Made by a program: the position numbers and the translations under genes. From positions 1-11,078 of the forward strand of contig WAOJ01000174.1 of the NCBI GenBank assembly GCA_015521275.1: a stretch of DNA of 11,078 nt. The letters are read 5' to 3'. The first letter of the stretch is position 1; each line of letters opens with the position of its first letter. Shown in pieces: positions 1 to 7,165 of this stretch. This DNA comes from Desulfurococcales archaeon. GTDB lineage: Archaea > Thermoproteota > Thermoprotei_A > Sulfolobales > Ignicoccaceae. Under the pieces are notes generated by a model. The model did no database searches. It was not told the origin of the DNA and saw only the letters and a list, made by a program, of their open reading frames with translations.

Positions 1-114
1 AAAGAGGCAAAAAGCTTGGACAGTAAGGCTCATTTGGTTGCCAAGGCCTTAGGCGTAGAGGAGGACGAGGAACTCATAAACCTCATAAAGAAGGCACTGA
101 AGGGGAAGGGTTGA
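1..114 (+). CDS. C-terminal end of an unrecognised protein (5' truncated)
   Basis: The first 37 codons are open in frame 1 and end at TGA 112-114. The visible tail is charged and helical, rich in Lys, Glu, Leu and Ala, and ends in Lys-Gly-Lys-Gly. I recognise no family motif, and most of the gene lies outside the window. It is real rather than chance: the codon choice (AAG, GAG, ATA) matches the neighbours, and its stop overlaps the TTG start of the next gene as TTGA, a typical translational-coupling arrangement. Being in the same operon as hydrogenase maturation proteases, it could be a hydrogenase-related gene. That is inference from context only. Confidence 0.6.
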   Translation, partial: KEAKSLDSKAHLVAKALGVEEDEELINLIKKALKGKG

Positions 115-548
115 AAAAGGCGGTAGCTTTTATATCCTCTACTGAGAGCGAGGACTCCATAAAGCTCCTCTTTCTCTTTGAAGGGGATCTGGGAAGGAAG
201 CTCAAAGAGATGGGATATGAAATAGTAGACGCTTCTGTTGACGCAATGGCCTTTGCCGACGAGGTTAAGGAAAGGGGTATTGATGAAATACTCTTGGTAG
301 CGGTTAAGAGTAGAGGAAGGGAGCCAGGCTTTTACCTCTATAAGCCCCAGAAGATAAGGGCCGATAACTATACCTTGGCCAAGCTTGCCACGGCGACCCT
401 CACCGGCTACTTGGACGTGGACGCCCTCTTGGAAGGGCTTCCGGCCTTTGCCCCGGAGCTTCTGGACAAGATAACCGTCTTGGAGTGTGAACCCCCTTGC
501 GGGGACTGGGAGAGGGCCATCTTGGAGGCCTTGGGTGAGGTCAAGTGA
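111..548 (+). CDS. Degenerate hydrogenase maturation protease-like protein
   Basis: This 145-residue protein starts at TTG 111, preceded by a purine-rich AAGGGGAAGGG tract. Its middle and C-terminal parts follow the pattern of the HycI/HybD/HyaD peptidases that trim the large subunit of NiFe hydrogenases. Near residues 60-73 a hydrophobic strand leads into AVKSRGREPG, resembling the family's VDAVKxGGxPG. Later an ECEP stretch stands where the family has its IGxEP motif. The family's N-terminal GxGNxxxxDD motif is absent, and I see no metal-binding Asp after the strand and no histidine where the third ligand should be. If the assignment is right, this is a pseudo-enzyme. It overlaps the intact homologue downstream by four bases (GTGA), suggesting the two act together, for example as a chaperone or partner in hydrogenase maturation. 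The family call rests on pattern only. A highly diverged unrelated protein is the alternative. Confidence 0.62.
   Translation: MKKAVAFISSTESEDSIKLLFLFEGDLGRKLKEMGYEIVDASVDAMAFADEVKERGIDEILLVAVKSRGREPGFYLYKPQKIRADNYTLAKLATATLTGYLDVDALLEGLPAFAPELLDKITVLECEPPCGDWERAILEALGEVK
534..540 (+). promoter_or_regulatory. Ribosome binding site for the GTG start at 545
   Basis: GGTGAGG lies four bases before GTG 545, inside the end of the upstream gene. GGTGA complements the conserved 3' end of archaeal 16S rRNA, and a second GGAGG lies at 524-528. It supports starting the protease at GTG 545, giving a four-base overlap with the previous stop. Confidence 0.5.
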
Positions 549-1060
549 AGGCCTTGATCTTGGGTTTGGGAAACAGGAATTTAGGCGACGACGGCTTGGG
601 AAGCTGCTTAGCCTCCGCCCTCGCCAAGAGGGCTAAAGGAGTAGACGTCAAGGACGGGGACGACATGGGCTTAGGCCTAGTTGGCTGGCTGGAGGGCTAC
701 GACCTAGCGATACTCGTGGACGTGGCTGAGGACGAGGAGGAAGACGCAAATGCTTACTTGATAGAGGCCGAGAAGGCTACTTACGACGAGTTAAAGGACA
801 TGATAACCGATAGCCACAAGGCCTCCCCCGTCCAAATAGCTCTCTTAGCAAAGGCCTCCGGTATATTCAAGGGGAAAGCTTACTTCGTCTCCATAAAGCC
901 CGAAAAGCTGTGCTTCATGTGCCCTCCCTCGGAGGAGGGCATAAAGAGGGCCTTGAAGGCAGCTAACCTAATAAACAAGATATTGGAAGCCCATAACTTG
1001 CCCAAGATAGACTTGGAGGGGCTCGAGAAGGACATATTAGAGGAGTGTAAGAAGCTATAG
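545..1060 (+). CDS. NiFe-hydrogenase maturation protease (HycI/HybD family)
   Basis: This 171-residue cytoplasmic peptidase is predicted to cut the C-terminal extension of a NiFe-hydrogenase large subunit once nickel is in place, allowing the subunit to fold and join its partners. Residues 6-19 read LGLGNRNLGDDGLG, the family's N-terminal signature. The three metal ligands expected from E. coli HybD and HycI are present: D16, D59 (in LVDV) and H91 (in DSHKASP). The later ISIKP-type strand is followed by a C-x-x-C pair (C123, C126) and a helical tail. The length fits the family. The GTG start is supported by GGTGAGG just upstream and places the glycine-rich motif at the usual distance from the N-terminus. 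It sits directly behind a degenerate homologue. No hydrogenase structural gene is visible here, so the exact substrate cannot be named. Confidence 0.85.
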   Translation: MKALILGLGNRNLGDDGLGSCLASALAKRAKGVDVKDGDDMGLGLVGWLEGYDLAILVDVAEDEEEDANAYLIEAEKATYDELKDMITDSHKASPVQIALLAKASGIFKGKAYFVSIKPEKLCFMCPPSEEGIKRALKAANLINKILEAHNLPKIDLEGLEKDILEECKKL

Positions 1061-1073
1061 GAGCGGGATCGCC

Positions 1074-1331
1074 TTGGGTAGGCTTACGAAGGTCACCTTA
1101 GACACGATAAAACCCTTGAAGGGTCCCACAATAGTTGATGTCTCCAAGACCTTGGCGGACGTGGGAGGGGTTAGAAGGGTCAGCATAAAGGTTAACGAAG
1201 TAGATATGCAAACCATAACTATGACCATTATAGTTGAGGGAGATGACATAGACTTCGACGAACTCAAGGAAAAGATGGAAACGTTGGGAGTGGTAATACA
1301 TTCTATAGACGAAGCTGTGGGGGAGCCTTAA
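1074..1331 (+). CDS. DUF211 family protein
   Basis: This 85-residue protein belongs to DUF211, a small, mostly archaeal family with a ferredoxin-like alpha/beta fold whose structures form oligomers. Its cellular role is not established. The family pattern is clear: an N-terminal LTKVTLDTIKP strand, then the segment GGVRRVSIKVNEVD, then IVEGDDIDFDELKEKME, and the strongly conserved ending VVIHSIDEAV. The length is normal. The TTG start lies 13 bases after the preceding stop, with GGGAT at 1065-1069 as a weak ribosome site. The position suggests co-transcription with the hydrogenase maturation genes. A role in metal or hydrogenase metabolism would be guilt by association only. Confidence 0.85.
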   Translation: MGRLTKVTLDTIKPLKGPTIVDVSKTLADVGGVRRVSIKVNEVDMQTITMTIIVEGDDIDFDELKEKMETLGVVIHSIDEAVGEP

Positions 1332-1338
1332 TTTTGAG
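1326..1338 (+). promoter_or_regulatory. Possible TATA element upstream of the helicase gene
   Basis: CTTAATTTTGA overlaps the DUF211 stop codon and is centred near 1333. An archaeal transcript would begin about 26 bases downstream, around 1359, giving a roughly ten-base leader before TTG 1369. No good ribosome site precedes that start, which fits a short or leaderless mRNA. The element is weak and could be chance; read-through from the operon is the alternative. Confidence 0.3.
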
Positions 1339-1368
1339 TTCCTCTCTAGACCTCGGCGGTCCTACGCT

Positions 1369-4300
1369 TTGAGCCCAAAGGAGGAGCTGACGAGGCTGAA
1401 GGAGAATTTGTTGAAGTCCGTCGCGAGGGGAAAGAAGCAGGTTTACTTGCTAGAGGACTTAAAGAAACACGTAGACTTGGCGGAGCTATCCAGAGCCTTC
1501 GGGACGAGCGAAGAGGAAATATTGAAAGACCTCTTGACCGGTAAGACCCTATCATTCAGATTTCCAAAGGCCGACAACAAGACGTACAACAAATTTCTAA
1601 ACATGTACAAAGTGGAGCAGAGGGCTAAGAAGGAGGGGAAGAAGGTAATCTACTTGGGCTTCCCCTTCTTGGAAGGACCCGGAGTTAGGGGACCAGTTCT
1701 TCTTTACCCAGCGGAAGTGGAGGTAAACCAGAGGAAGGGGGAAGTTAAGGTAAAGGTGAGCCCAGAACCCATGGTCAACGAGCTACTCTTCGTCTTCTTG
1801 GAGAAGAAGGCAAAGAGGGGACTGGACGAGGAAGGGGCAAAGAAGCTCTTGAGCGTAGAAGGAGACCCGAAAAGCATGTTGAGCAACGTAGCGAAGGTCT
1901 TGAAAGAGTACTTGCCCTTGGAGAGGATAAGCGAAGAGTTGGAACCCTTCAAACCCGGAAAGGGGATGGCTCTGAGGGGCTTCGCTATAATCGGCCCCTT
2001 CGAGCCCTTCCCCAAGGCAGTGCTCAAGGACTTCAATGACTTGTTGGAGATGGATAGCCTTGGCCTATTAGAAATAGTTTTGAATAAGGACTACAAAAAC
2101 TTGGAAAACGAAGTTCTCAAGACTAGAGACTTAGCGTTGCCTTTGCCCTACGACGCGAGCCAAGAGGAGGCAATAACCTCATTCTCCTTCGGCTCCTCAA
2201 AGGTCTTCATCCTCTACGGTCCCCCGGGAACTGGCAAGTCCCAGACCATAGTGAACACTATAGCTCAAGAACTCCACTTGGGTCGGAACGTGCTAGTAAT
2301 ATGTATGAAGAAGCACGCACTGGACGTGATAAGGAAGAGACTAGAAGCCTTGGGAATACCATCCGTATACGTGTGGGACCCGGTTAAAGACAAGGTTAAA
2401 GCATACAACGACATGCTCTCCTTCTTCTTAATAGAAGAAGAGTTGGTCAGCGTGGAGGAACTCAACGATATAAACAGCGAACTCAAGAGCTTGAGGGAAG
2501 AGCTAGACAGGATAAGGGAAGTCTTGACCAAAGTTAGAGAGCCGGGGCTAAGCCTCTTGGAGCTTTACTCCTTAGCCTCCAAGGAGCCCCCTCCGAACCC
2601 GAACTTGAAGGAGCTACTATTGAGATTTAAGTATAAAGAGTTGAAGAAGACTTTGGAAGAGCTCTCAAAGATAAAGGAATATGCGAAATGGGAGGTCGAG
2701 GGGAGGAGGCCTTGGGACCAGAGGGAGATTTATGAGAGGGACTTGGCTATTAATGCAATAAGGGTCATGAAGAATTTCAATTTGAGTTTGAACGATATCG
2801 AGAAGGTAAATGATATAAATTTGGAGGATTTGAGGAAAAGGCCTTCTTTGAACGTTTCCGAAGAAGGGTTAGAGTCCTTCGAGAGGGGCTTGAACGTTCT
2901 GAAGGCAATTGCGAGGGAGGGAGAGCTTAACAAAATAGAGGAAATTTATGAAAAGCTCAAGGAATTGAAGAGAAAATCCAAGATAAGCTTGCTACTCCCG
3001 AAGTATAAGAAGATGAAGGAAGAGGTTGAGAAATTTATGAGCAAATACGGGATAGACGAGGAAGACTTGGAATACTCGCTGCTCCTCTTAGAGCTAGAAA
3101 AACCTTTAGAGGAACTCGAGGACGCCCTTAGGTATTGGAAAGCTTACCACTCCTTGAAGAGGGCCTTAGGCTTGAACGCGGAAGTTGTGGAAGAAAACTT
3201 GGACTACTTCATAGCCCTTAAGAATATGTTCGATTTGAAGAAGCTTATTGACTTGAACAAAGCTATCCTTGCCCTCGAACACTTTGAGGAGTTAAAGTAC
3301 TTGGACTTGGTGAGGAGAGAGATCGACGATAAGAAGAGGGAATTACTCAAATACTTATCGGAACACGATGAGAAGGAAATAATAGCTTACTTCGCCTACT
3401 CTTGGATTTCTGAAATAGAGAAGGAGCCCGAGGTGGCCAAAGCCATAGCCAGCTTAAAGACATACATGGAAGACTTGAGGAGACTAAGAGAGCTGATGAA
3501 CGCTCAGGGAGAAGCGTCTAGGAGGCTGTTGGTCAGCGAGACGAAGGTCTTCGACCCCGAGCTCAAGGAAAGCATAGAGAGGGCTAAGAGGAGGGGTGTT
3601 AGGCTTGCAGCGTTCGTCAAGAGGAGGAATACCTTAGCTAAGCAGTTTAAGGTTTGGCTCATGTCGCCGGAGGCCGTTTCCGAGCTGTTCCCCTTGGTCG
3701 AGGGGCTCTTCGACACCTTGATAATAGATGAGGCCTCCCAGATGACCCCCGAGCACGCGGTCCCGGCCATTTACAGAGCTAGGAGGCTCTTGGTAGTGGG
3801 AGACGACAAGCAACTCCCTCCCGGACCAGTTCCCGGCGAAGAGGAGCTGCCGGAGTCGATACTGGACTTGGTGAAAGGGAGGTTCCCGAGTTCAATGTTA
3901 AAGAACCACTACCGCTCGGCCTACGAGGAGCTGATAGCGTTCTCGAACTATGCGTTCTATAATGGAGAGATGGTAATAGCTCCGAACCCCGAGCCCTCCA
4001 AGCCGTTAGTTTACGTAAGGGTAAACGGTATATGGAGGAATAACACGAATCTGGAGGAGGCTAAGAAGGTAGTTGAGATAGTGAAGGAAATATTGAGGAA
4101 GGACCCAGAAAAGTCCATAGCCATAATAGCTTTCAACTTGCAGCAAAAGAACCTAATAACTAAGCTCCTAGAAGAGGAGGCCGAGAGGGACAGGGAGTTC
4201 AAGGAACTGTACGAGAAGAACTTGAAGCTCGAGAAAGGAGGCGTCTTCGAGGGCTTACTGATACAAAATATAGAGAACGTTCAGGGGGATGAGAGAGATG

Positions 4301-4869
4301 TAGTAATATTCTCCTTGGTCCACGCCCCCGACGAAGAGGGGAAGGTGAGGCTTCACTTCGGCAACTTGAACGCTCCCGGAGGGGAGAGGAGGCTGAACGT
4401 AGCCATAACTAGGGCTAGGGAGAGGGTTTACTTGGTGACTTCCCTAGAGCCCGAGAACTTGGGCGAGCCCAAGGCTTATGGAGTAAAGCTCTTGCAAGAG
4501 TACATGAGGTACGTCAGAGCGGTTTGGAACGGGAACGAAGAGGAGGCTAAGGAAGTGCTCTCCAGGATAGGGAGGGGGAAGGTGATAAGGGTAGCGAAGA
4601 AGGTTGACGAAGAGATAGCTAAGAGGTTAAAGGGCTCCAAGCTTAACGTGGGAACCTCTAGGTACGCGGTCCCAGTAGCGTTCGGCAAGTTTGCGTTGGA
4701 GAGCGACATGGCTGCGTTCAAAAGCACTGTTAACAGCTTGGACGAGCTAATAAAGGTTGAGAGCTTGGAGAAGAGGGGCTGGGAGTACAAGAGGATATGG
4801 AGTAGGGAGTGGTGGAAGAGGGGAGAGGAGGTACTGGACGGTATCTTCGGAGGTGTAATAAAGGCCTAG
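1369..4869 (+). CDS. Large SF1 helicase (DUF4011/DUF3320 type) with degenerate C-terminal nuclease-like domain
   Basis: This 1166-residue protein is predicted to be an ATP-driven DNA or RNA helicase of the DNA2/UPF1-like superfamily 1 group. Residues 1-130 resemble DUF4011, including YLGFPFLEG and GPVLLYPAEVE. Motif I is GPPGTGKS (284-291, K290). A long Glu/Lys-rich coiled-coil insert fills about 350-720, as is usual in this family. LMSPEAV precedes motif II, DEASQ (787-791). Then come GDDKQLPPG (motif III, Q815), NHYRS (846-850), VQGDERD (971-977) and NVAITRAR (1010-1017, motif VI). The C-terminus matches the Vsr/DUF559-like REase_MTES_1575 domain through GWEYKRIWSREWW (1137-1149). The usual RIDLAV is AVPVAF (P1102 in place of the catalytic Asp) and ECDG is ESDM (E1111), so cleavage activity is probably lost. 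TTG 1369 is the only start codon in this frame near the first family residues. Relatives often lie in defence islands. No defence partner is visible here. Confidence 0.88.
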   Translation: MSPKEELTRLKENLLKSVARGKKQVYLLEDLKKHVDLAELSRAFGTSEEEILKDLLTGKTLSFRFPKADNKTYNKFLNMYKVEQRAKKEGKKVIYLGFPFLEGPGVRGPVLLYPAEVEVNQRKGEVKVKVSPEPMVNELLFVFLEKKAKRGLDEEGAKKLLSVEGDPKSMLSNVAKVLKEYLPLERISEELEPFKPGKGMALRGFAIIGPFEPFPKAVLKDFNDLLEMDSLGLLEIVLNKDYKNLENEVLKTRDLALPLPYDASQEEAITSFSFGSSKVFILYGPPGTGKSQTIVNTIAQELHLGRNVLVICMKKHALDVIRKRLEALGIPSVYVWDPVKDKVKAYNDMLSFFLIEEELVSVEELNDINSELKSLREELDRIREVLTKVREPGLSLLELYSLASKEPPPNPNLKELLLRFKYKELKKTLEELSKIKEYAKWEVEGRRPWDQREIYERDLAINAIRVMKNFNLSLNDIEKVNDINLEDLRKRPSLNVSEEGLESFERGLNVLKAIAREGELNKIEEIYEKLKELKRKSKISLLLPKYKKMKEEVEKFMSKYGIDEEDLEYSLLLLELEKPLEELEDALRYWKAYHSLKRALGLNAEVVEENLDYFIALKNMFDLKKLIDLNKAILALEHFEELKYLDLVRREIDDKKRELLKYLSEHDEKEIIAYFAYSWISEIEKEPEVAKAIASLKTYMEDLRRLRELMNAQGEASRRLLVSETKVFDPELKESIERAKRRGVRLAAFVKRRNTLAKQFKVWLMSPEAVSELFPLVEGLFDTLIIDEASQMTPEHAVPAIYRARRLLVVGDDKQLPPGPVPGEEELPESILDLVKGRFPSSMLKNHYRSAYEELIAFSNYAFYNGEMVIAPNPEPSKPLVYVRVNGIWRNNTNLEEAKKVVEIVKEILRKDPEKSIAIIAFNLQQKNLITKLLEEEAERDREFKELYEKNLKLEKGGVFEGLLIQNIENVQGDERDVVIFSLVHAPDEEGKVRLHFGNLNAPGGERRLNVAITRARERVYLVTSLEPENLGEPKAYGVKLLQEYMRYVRAVWNGNEEEAKEVLSRIGRGKVIRVAKKVDEEIAKRLKGSKLNVGTSRYAVPVAFGKFALESDMAAFKSTVNSLDELIKVESLEKRGWEYKRIWSREWWKRGEEVLDGIFGGVIKA

Positions 4870-4876
4870 GTGAGGG

Positions 4877-4884
4877 CTTTTCCT
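4877..4884 (+). terminator. Possible pyrimidine-rich terminator after the helicase gene
   Basis: CTTTTCCT begins eight bases after the helicase stop. Archaeal termination often uses short T-rich tracts without a hairpin. The tract is short, so the call is weak. Confidence 0.2.
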
Positions 4885-5500
4885 ATGCACTCTAGGGATC
4901 CCATGTTCTAAAATGATTACCTCTAGAGATTTAAGGTTCGTTTTCTACCTTCGTCTCTCATCATTACACAGCTATGATTATTTTGCTCTCATCAAGTCTG
5001 AGACAGCAAGCAATATCTAAACCAAGTGCTATTTTCAAGGTCAATTTATGAATTATACGCGCTTTGATCAGATTTTCATCACCTCAATGAAGTCAAGAAC
5101 TAGCGGTTGTGGGGGCTGTTATCGCTCTAAGTTAGGGGCTAAAGCTTGTTGTAGAATGCTAGAGAAGCGAAGTCCTTGCTAATAGAGGTCTAAGAAGGAC
5201 ACAAAACCCTTCCGCTCGAGGAGATTTTGAGTATCTTCCCCTCCTTTAAGCGACTTCTGCCTTGGCGTTGTCAAATGCTTTCGGAACACCTTAACTTCCT
5301 TGCTTCATAGGCGTTGAGTAAAGACCTTCTTCAATGTATCCGAGCTGGCGTCTAAGCCTTTGAGATTTTGGAACGTTTTCTGAGAACCTTAAAGGTCTTG
5401 CTAGATTCCGGACATATCAACCCTGCCCTTTAGCAAACAAGCTAGGATGCAAACGTTTGATTAAGAAGGGTTGTACCAACATAGCGCTTCGACATACGTG

Positions 5501-5515
5501 TATTTTTGTAAATTG
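5501..5515 (+). promoter_or_regulatory. Candidate promoter for the thioredoxin-cytochrome-CcdA gene
   Basis: TATTTTTGTAAATTG is the most TATA-like stretch ahead of the fusion gene and would place transcription near 5530-5540. A second candidate, CATTTTTC at 5541-5548, would start transcription near 5571, about ten bases before TTG 5582. I cannot choose between them from sequence alone, but both argue against translation starting as early as 5471. Confidence 0.3.
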
Positions 5516-5581
5516 AGTAAAACCCTTCGCAAGAGCAACACATTTTTCTGGCCTCTCAACCTCTTCCAGGGTTCCCAAGCC

Positions 5582-7054
5582 TTGAGACTGTCCGGCTCTA
5601 GGATTGACTTTAAGGAATTAAAGAAGAAAAAGGAAATTGGAGGCCTATTAATAACCTTAGCCATAATTTTCTCAATAGCGACAATGGTAATAGTAGTTAT
5701 GGAGGAGAACGTAGCGAGGACCTACATCCAAACCGCTTCCAAAAGCATATACAACGTTCCCTCATTCGACTCAATAATAAAGAACAGCAAGGAGTACGTG
5801 GCTGTAATGTTCAAGAGCGCAACGTGTCCGGTCTGTAAGAGGATGTACCCCTATTGGTTCACCTTAGAGAACAGCCACATAAAGGGAGTGAAGTTCTACG
5901 ACGTAACCTACGATACCAACGTGGCCGAGCTGTTCCAGAGATACGGCATAGAGGACGTACCGACCTTCATAATATTCAAGAACGGAAAGATAATAGCTAG
6001 ACACGTAGGAGCCTTCCCGGGCCCAAACGTAACGCAGAACATGCTCAACTGGGTCATGCAGAGCATAAAGGGCCAGAACTACGTGCCCGGCTACCAGACT
6101 TACTTGGCCAAGTGTTCGATGTGTCACGGAGCTCCTACCGACCTAAACAAGGAGGCAATCCTCCAGTGGGCCAGAACGGAGAGCAAGGGTTTGGGAAGGC
6201 TGATCTTAGCCGCCTATTCTAGCAGGAAGACCTTAGTACAGTACTTGGGCTCCGAAAAGGCCATTGAGGACAGAATATGGGGCATGGCCAAGCGCAATAA
6301 CTTAATGCTCAGCGAAAACGACGTAAAACAGAGCGCTAAGTTCTTAGAAGCGTTAAGCGAGAGGCTTTTGGGTATAAAGAAGCAACAGAAGTTCGAGAAC
6401 GGAGAGAGTTCTAAGCTTGAAGCTGACAAGCTAAACATGAACGCGCTATCGCCGTTGTTGCTCTTCTTGGCCGGCCTGGGAGCCGGAATAGCGGCCGCTG
6501 AGAGCCCTTGTGTGTTCCCGCTGTTCGTAACTCACATAGTAGCAGCAGCGAGGGGCAAGGAGAGGAAGGCGATACACGCAGTAGGCTGTGGAGTGGCAGC
6601 AGCGATAGGAGTTGCTCTAATAGGAGTACTCTTCCTAGCATTCTCCCAAGCCGTCCTAGAGTTCCAAAAGATACTGTTGCCCATAATAGCCTTCATAATA
6701 ATAGTAACGAGTCTGGCTGAACTAATGAAGCTTCCAATAGAGTTCAGCCCGGGCAAGGTTGCCAAGGGAGGTCATGCCTTCTGCTTCCTCTACGGCTTCC
6801 TATCAGTCCAGTGCAGCTTACCCTTGGTGATAGGAGCTTTGCTGCTGATAGCCGCTGGAGGAGGGCTTTACACGCTCTTGGGCTTCTCCATAGGGATAGG
6901 GCTACCGTTGATAGTGGCCAGCTACTTCGCACCCAGAATGAGGAAGAGCGTGGAGAAGCTAATGAAAAATGCCGACAAGGTGGAACTGGCCTCAACGGCA
7001 CTAATGCTAATAGCTGGAATATATCTCCTATTGTACGCCTTTGGTGCAGTTTAA
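5582..7054 (+). CDS. Thioredoxin - cytochrome c motif - CcdA fusion membrane protein
   Basis: This roughly 490-residue protein probably moves electrons across the membrane for cytochrome c assembly or extracytoplasmic thiol reduction. After a basic start comes a membrane anchor (residues 19-39). A thioredoxin domain follows, with CPVC (C82, C85) and a VPTF segment bearing the family's cis-proline. Next is YLAKCSMCHGAP, a CxxCH haem c site (C178, C181, H182), then a helical region with a possible axial Met (M242) before LSENDVKQ. The last 220 residues are a CcdA/DsbD-type domain with several membrane spans and its two key cysteines, C310 (ESPCVFP) and C411 (VQCSLP). The frame is open back to TTG 5471, but the first 37 codons are unlike the gene's usage (a CGC arginine, few AGG or ATA). 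TTG 5582 is therefore preferred; ATT 5603 is possible. It lies just upstream of ccmF. The CSMCH could instead be a redox-active cysteine pair rather than a haem site. Confidence 0.85.
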   Translation: MRLSGSRIDFKELKKKKEIGGLLITLAIIFSIATMVIVVMEENVARTYIQTASKSIYNVPSFDSIIKNSKEYVAVMFKSATCPVCKRMYPYWFTLENSHIKGVKFYDVTYDTNVAELFQRYGIEDVPTFIIFKNGKIIARHVGAFPGPNVTQNMLNWVMQSIKGQNYVPGYQTYLAKCSMCHGAPTDLNKEAILQWARTESKGLGRLILAAYSSRKTLVQYLGSEKAIEDRIWGMAKRNNLMLSENDVKQSAKFLEALSERLLGIKKQQKFENGESSKLEADKLNMNALSPLLLFLAGLGAGIAAAESPCVFPLFVTHIVAAARGKERKAIHAVGCGVAAAIGVALIGVLFLAFSQAVLEFQKILLPIIAFIIIVTSLAELMKLPIEFSPGKVAKGGHAFCFLYGFLSVQCSLPLVIGALLLIAAGGGLYTLLGFSIGIGLPLIVASYFAPRMRKSVEKLMKNADKVELASTALMLIAGIYLLLYAFGAV

Positions 7055-7107
7055 CCTAGTGGTAATCGTTCTCTAAAAACGCATATTTTATCTTAATCGA
7101 AGAATTG

Positions 7108-7112
7108 TTTTT
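7108..7112 (+). terminator. Possible T-tract terminator after the fusion gene
   Basis: A run of five T (ATTGTTTTTGATG) lies about 55 bases after the stop of the fusion gene, without a clear hairpin. It fits archaeal T-tract termination but is short. A TATA-like TATTTTAT at 7084-7091 lies just upstream, so this gap may mix termination and promoter signals. Confidence 0.22.
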
Positions 7113-7127
7113 GATGTCGTACCCAAC

Positions 7128-7138
7128 GCTTAAATTGA
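7128..7138 (+). promoter_or_regulatory. Candidate promoter for ccmF
   Basis: GCTTAAATTGA contains TTAAAT (7130-7135), a good archaeal TATA-like core. Transcription expected about 26 bases on would begin near 7159, leaving only a few bases before TTG 7166. This fits a nearly leaderless mRNA and the lack of a ribosome site there. It suggests ccmF can be transcribed independently of the fusion gene. Confidence 0.38.
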
Positions 7139-7165
7139 ATTGCACGAGCGAGCCTTGGTGGCAAG

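Larger units (their letters stand above)
4870..5581 (+). other. Gene-free region of about 710 bases
   Basis: I find no convincing gene here on either strand. All frames are broken by stops, and the AGG/ATA/AAG codon habit of the neighbours disappears. GC is lower than in the genes: 22 of 60 bases in 4921-4980 against 29 of 60 in 3601-3660. That also argues against a structured RNA, which is normally GC-rich in hyperthermophiles. Small items visible are GGGATCCC (4895-4902), a direct repeat of AAAACCCTTC (5203-5212 and 5519-5528), GAAGGGTT (5465-5472) facing the second copy, and AAGACCTT (5321-5328) facing AAGGTCTT (5392-5399). The right part probably carries the promoter of the downstream fusion gene. 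Confidence 0.6.

Noticed and set aside
4895..4928. Palindromes GGGATCCC and CTCTAGAG just after the helicase gene
   Set aside because: Eight-base palindromes of this kind are expected by chance, and nothing around them resembles an insertion-sequence end or attachment site.
4974..5002. ATGATTA...TCTGA resembling C and D boxes of a C/D guide RNA
   Set aside because: Only one imperfect C box and one D box are present, with no internal C'/D' pair, so it falls short of the archaeal C/D pattern.
5048..5181. Short + strand frame from ATG 5048 with several Cys (SGCGGCY...KACC), reminiscent of a zinc ribbon
   Set aside because: About 44 codons, no ribosome site, cysteine spacing not matching a known ribbon, and codon use unlike the real genes.
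5068..5391. Minus-strand reading frame in the gene-free gap with protein-like stretches, interrupted by stops
   Set aside because: It has three internal stops in 108 codons, close to chance, and no stretch I can tie to a family. It is not enough to call a pseudogene.
5471..5581. N-terminal extension of the fusion protein starting at TTG 5471
   Set aside because: Codon use (CGC arginine, few AGG or ATA) and composition differ from the gene body, and candidate promoters lie inside it. A later start is more likely.
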